Source: Neoscytalidium dimidiatum (Eukaryota > Ascomycota > Dothideomycetes > Botryosphaeriales > Botryosphaeriaceae). From it: DNA of 64,000 bases. The position numbers and the translations under genes were made by a program. The stretch spans positions 3,472,001-3,536,000 of the forward strand of contig CM074695.1 in NCBI GenBank assembly GCA_037367355.1, given 5' to 3'. Under the pieces are notes generated by a model. It did no database searches, was not told the origin of the DNA, and worked only from the letters and a program-made list of their open reading frames with translations. Each line of letters starts with the position of its first letter. The first letter of the stretch is position 1. Of this stretch, positions 60,836 to 64,000 are shown piece by piece.

Positions 60836-63552
60836 ATGTTCCGCAATCGGTATGCTGCGCGCCGCCCCGAGCTCCTTGTGCGCTGTCGCGCCTTGCCAGC
60901 CTGCTGACTCTCCCGCGCGCGCAGGACCAATTCGCAAAAGCCGAACGACGAGCTGATCGCGAGCTTCAAAGCCTCCTTCCCCCATGTCAACCCCAGCTCT
61001 CGCCCAGCGGCGGCGCCGTCGCAAAACACCACGTCGGCCCTGGACTTGGCACTTCAGTATGTTGATCACCCGCCGTCGCGACTCAGTCGCTCGATGCGCT
61101 AGCCGCTTCGCGCATCTCCGTCGCGCGCCTGCGCCGCATCACCACCGCCCCACGGCACTGCTGACCACAACCCGTGCTGCAGTCACTTCGGCGACTCTGA
61201 CGATGTGAAGGACCAAGATCCCACCCCGAGGGGTGCGGAGCAGTGGCGCTTCACGCCCTCGCTCATGGACCCGAACAGCTTCGCTTTCGCCTCCTTCGCC
61301 AACCAGCCGCCGGGCTACTACACGCCCACCCCTGGCGGCACCAACACCATCTATCACAGCCAGGCTGGCGACCTGCACACGCCGGGCTTCAGTATGGGCC
61401 TGGGCACTCCACTGTCCATGCCCACCTCCGAGGGCGCCCTCCAGGCTGCCCAATCCACCGGTGCCGCCATGCACGGCTTCCAGCCTCACCCCATCGCGCC
61501 TCTACCCTTCCAGAACCCGAACCCCTTCGCTATGCCCCACCAGATTTCTCAGGCTCAGTCGTTCGCTCCTCACCATTTCTCCCACCAGGCTGCTGCCTTC
61601 GACCCCATGTCGCAGGCTGAAGAGCCCCCGATGGACAGCATGCCCGTCGACATCGAGATGCAGGAACGGTCGCCAATGCTTAATTTCGCCCAGAATTTTA
61701 GCGAACAGTCTCGCCCGAACCTGGTCCAGCAGAGCATTGAAAAGTAGGTCTATCCCGAAGCAGCAGTTCCCCGGCTTTGGGGCGTAGTGCTAAACGAGTG
61801 TAGCTTCCGCTGGCACGTCACGCTGAACGCTCCCACCGCGATGATCAAGCACGCCGATGAGGTTCCCGTCACCTATCTCAACAAAGGCCAGGCTTACTCT
61901 ATTGCCATTGTCGACACCGCCCCTACCCCCCCGCAAATCGCGGGTGCACCAGTCAAGTATCGCACTTACATCCGCATATCCTTTGAGGATGAGCAGCAGC
62001 GTCAACGCCCAGCAGCCTGCTGGCAGCTCTGGAAAGAAGGGCGTGGCACAAACGAAGCTCATCAGCGTGGTGGTCGTCTGCAAGCCGTTGAGTTCGTGGA
62101 CCCAACTCAGGTTGGTGGCAGCGAAAGCTCGACCCGTCCCCGCGTGGAACTGGAGTCCGCATCATTCGACGGTTTTGCCGTTACGTGGACGCCTGGTGCG
62201 AGTGCTAACGGCGTCGTCGAATGCTCCATTGCCGTTCGTTTCAATTTCCTATCCACCGACTTCAGCCATTCCAAGGGCGTCAAGGGCATCCCGGTCAGAC
62301 TCTGTTCTAAGACCGAACAAGTCGAGGCCCAGGCGCCCGGCATGGCTGAGGATTCTCAACCAGAGATCTGCTATTGCAAAGTTAAGCTCTTCCGCGATCA
62401 CGGGGCTGAGCGCAAGCTCTCCAACGATGTCACGCACGTAAAGAAAACAATTGATAAGCTCAAACAGCAGATTGCGCAGGCCGAGTCGGGCATGAAGGAC
62501 TTTGGAAAGAGAAAGAGAGGCTCCATCGCCAAGGCGGGTGCTAATGCCAACGATCGGCCCGGCAAAGTCCCAAAGCACAAGCGCACCTGGTCCATGTCTT
62601 CTGCCAGTTCTGCCGGTAACCGGCCGTCTGCAGAGGAGGATTTGCACTTGAAGCTCGCCACCCTGCAGGACATGTTCACTTCGACGCGGCCGACGAGCAT
62701 CCTCTATTTGAAGGGAGACGAGCTTGACGATCCAGATCTTCACCCAGTGCACCTTTCCGGAGAGCCGCAAGACCTTACCAAAGTGGATACCGGCGACTCG
62801 GCCATGTGGGATGGACAGAGTCGGAACTCTTCCATCGTCTCTCCTACGCCCAGCTCGCAGTCTGTCAACTCAGGCGATCGTCGGAGTTCTACGTTTCAGT
62901 CTTTCCCTCCGCCATCGCGCGTCTCCTCGAACGAATGGCGCAATATGCCACAGACAGCAACCGGCGACATCAATTCGCTAGCTGTACAGCCTACCATCTC
63001 AAACAATCCCGTGAAGGTGCAGAAAGCATCAGGAGATGGCTCCATTGGTGGATGGATTGACGCGCTTGGCGTCGATCTCTCCTACCAACCCCCACCAGAG
63101 CGAGCCATCAAACCTGGTAAGTCCTGACATCTTTTCATTTCACCATTTCACTATGAACTACGGTCTAATCGCGATCAGTCGCATGTTTCTACGTACAGCC
63201 AAGATTCATCGGGAGACCGCCGGAAGACAGCTATTTCCGGGCTGTGTACCTCATGCAGCGTACGCTCAAAGACCTCGTCAACGGCATCGCAATGAAGTGC
63301 AAGCTCGAGCCAACGAGGGTGGTACGCACGATCCGGATCAACGCAAAGGGCCTTGCGATTGCGCTAGACGACGGGGATGTCCAAGAAATCCCCGAGGGCC
63401 AGGACATGACGGCCGAGTTTCAGGAGATCCACGCTGACTCCCCAATGAAACGTGAGTGGGACTCGGGGCCGACGGACGTGCAAGTCGACGGTGACGTCGG
63501 TGCCATAGAGACAACCACAACGTCGGGTTACGAGCTCCGGCTCCTTTTCTAA
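60836..63552 (+). CDS. Grainyhead/CP2-family transcription factor
   Basis: Five exons (60836-60849, 60925-61056, 61183-61743, 61804-63116, 63179-63552) encode 797 aa. Exon 1 codes only MFRN plus two bases. The joined N-terminus MFRNRTNSQKPNDELI then SFPHVNPSSRPA, QNTTSALDLALHHFGDSDDV matches fungal Grainyhead proteins. The CP2 DNA-binding region (about 236-445) has TLNAPTAMIKHADEVPVTYL, CWQLWKEGRGTNEAHQRGG, SASFDGFAVTWTP and FNFLSTDFSHSKGVKGIPV. A basic Lys/Arg segment (GKRKRGSI) follows, then a Ser-rich middle and a C-terminal region (CFYVQPRFIGRPPEDSYFRA, EPTRVVRTIRINAKG) like the dimerisation domain. In Neurospora a Grainyhead homolog controls cell-wall remodelling and conidial separation; the same role here is inference. 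Confidence 0.93.
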
Positions 63553-64000
63553 AATGGGCGCGACAGCGCACTCACACACTCGTTTCCAAAGGCTAATGAC
63601 CGGTAATGACTTGTAAAATTCGTCATGGCGCGAGCGCTGGTCGGAAGCGCTTTAGGGACGTGTACCTGCACCTAACGGGCGTTTATTTTGACTTGAGATA
63701 CCACCCGGATTCGCCTGCATTGGGCGACTCCTTCGGATACCCACTACTTAATTTTTCCTTTGCATGTACTGGCAACAACGGCGGCTTCAAGGGCTTCTAT
63801 CTATAGCGCACAGCGCGATGGCTGAGATTGCTCTCGATTTCCTTTGTGGTTTTGTTCCGCGTTGATGTATTCTGCGTTGCAAGCTACTCCTGTAATCAAT
63901 TCCCCTTCGTCACGGGCCACACACGCACACACGCACGCACGGCACGCTTGCTTCTTTACACGAAAGAAGATACCCATTAGTTGGATTGTGTTTCATGTAA
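63553..64000. other. 3' flank of Grainyhead gene to window end
   Basis: No gene seen; ends with a short CA/CG-rich simple sequence at about 63913-63947. Confidence 0.6.

Noticed and set aside
1..64000. Secondary-metabolite cluster, intact transposon, virus-like genes or CRISPR
   Set aside because: No polyketide synthase, peptide synthetase, transposase, reverse transcriptase or repeat-spacer pattern was seen; genes are mainly conserved housekeeping genes.

Overview
The window is a stretch of a filamentous ascomycete nuclear genome (Pezizomycotina; a dothideomycete-like fungus fits best, but the class cannot be fixed from sequence alone). The reasons are: protein-coding genes with many short introns (mostly 48-90 nt, GT-AG, with CTGAC/CTAAC-like branch points), fungal-type orthologs (Grh1/GRASP, Gup1, Arp4, Mss4, fungal Grainyhead/CP2, fungal TAF1 without bromodomains), and GC-rich intergenic DNA broken by a few lower-GC islands. 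Gene models were built by hand from reading frame, splice-site consensus and family similarity; each exon chain given closes in frame.

Layout. 1-5875: no gene I can support. 5876-7007 (-): degenerate APH-fold protein. 8417-9656 (-): TAN1-like THUMP protein with five introns, one of them GC-AG. 10424-11781 (-): eIF3e; it faces mL49 (12077-12633, +) across a 295-bp divergent promoter. 12634-15268: lower-GC gene desert. 15269-16393 (-): metallo-beta-lactamase-fold protein. 18167-19793 (+): two-zinc-finger protein. 20429-21902 (-): GRASP; it faces TGS1 (22127-23232, +) across 224 bp. 24068-27688 (+): TAF1. 29793-31068 (+): histone H1 with six introns. 32922-35838 (+): PtdIns4P 5-kinase Mss4. 37982-40038 (-): Gup1 MBOAT; it faces Arp4 (40419-42103, +) across 380 bp. 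42750-47479 (+): condensin SMC4. 48025-49182 (-): BTB/POZ protein. 50331-51846 (-): three-KH RNA-binding protein (Rnc1/Pbp2 type). 52919-54038 (+): coiled-coil protein resembling CENP-K/Sim4. 54432-54867 (+): ribosomal protein eL29 with a 7-nt first coding exon. 56248-58109 (+): unknown coiled-coil/disordered protein. 60836-63552 (+): Grainyhead/CP2 transcription factor.

The genes are mainly housekeeping: translation (eIF3e, eL29, mL49, TAN1), transcription and chromatin (TAF1, Arp4, histone H1, SMC4, CENP-K-like, Grainyhead), RNA processing (TGS1, KH protein) and membranes/trafficking (GRASP, Mss4, Gup1). They do not form a pathway cluster. I see no secondary-metabolite cluster, virus-like element, CRISPR, intact transposon, or new multi-gene system. 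The points worth a second look are gene-level: unusual splicing (GC-AG intron, tandem acceptors, micro-exons, an in-frame stop-free intron), two enzyme folds with degenerate catalytic motifs, a small palindromic MITE-like sequence, G-quadruplex motifs and simple repeats in long intergenic regions.
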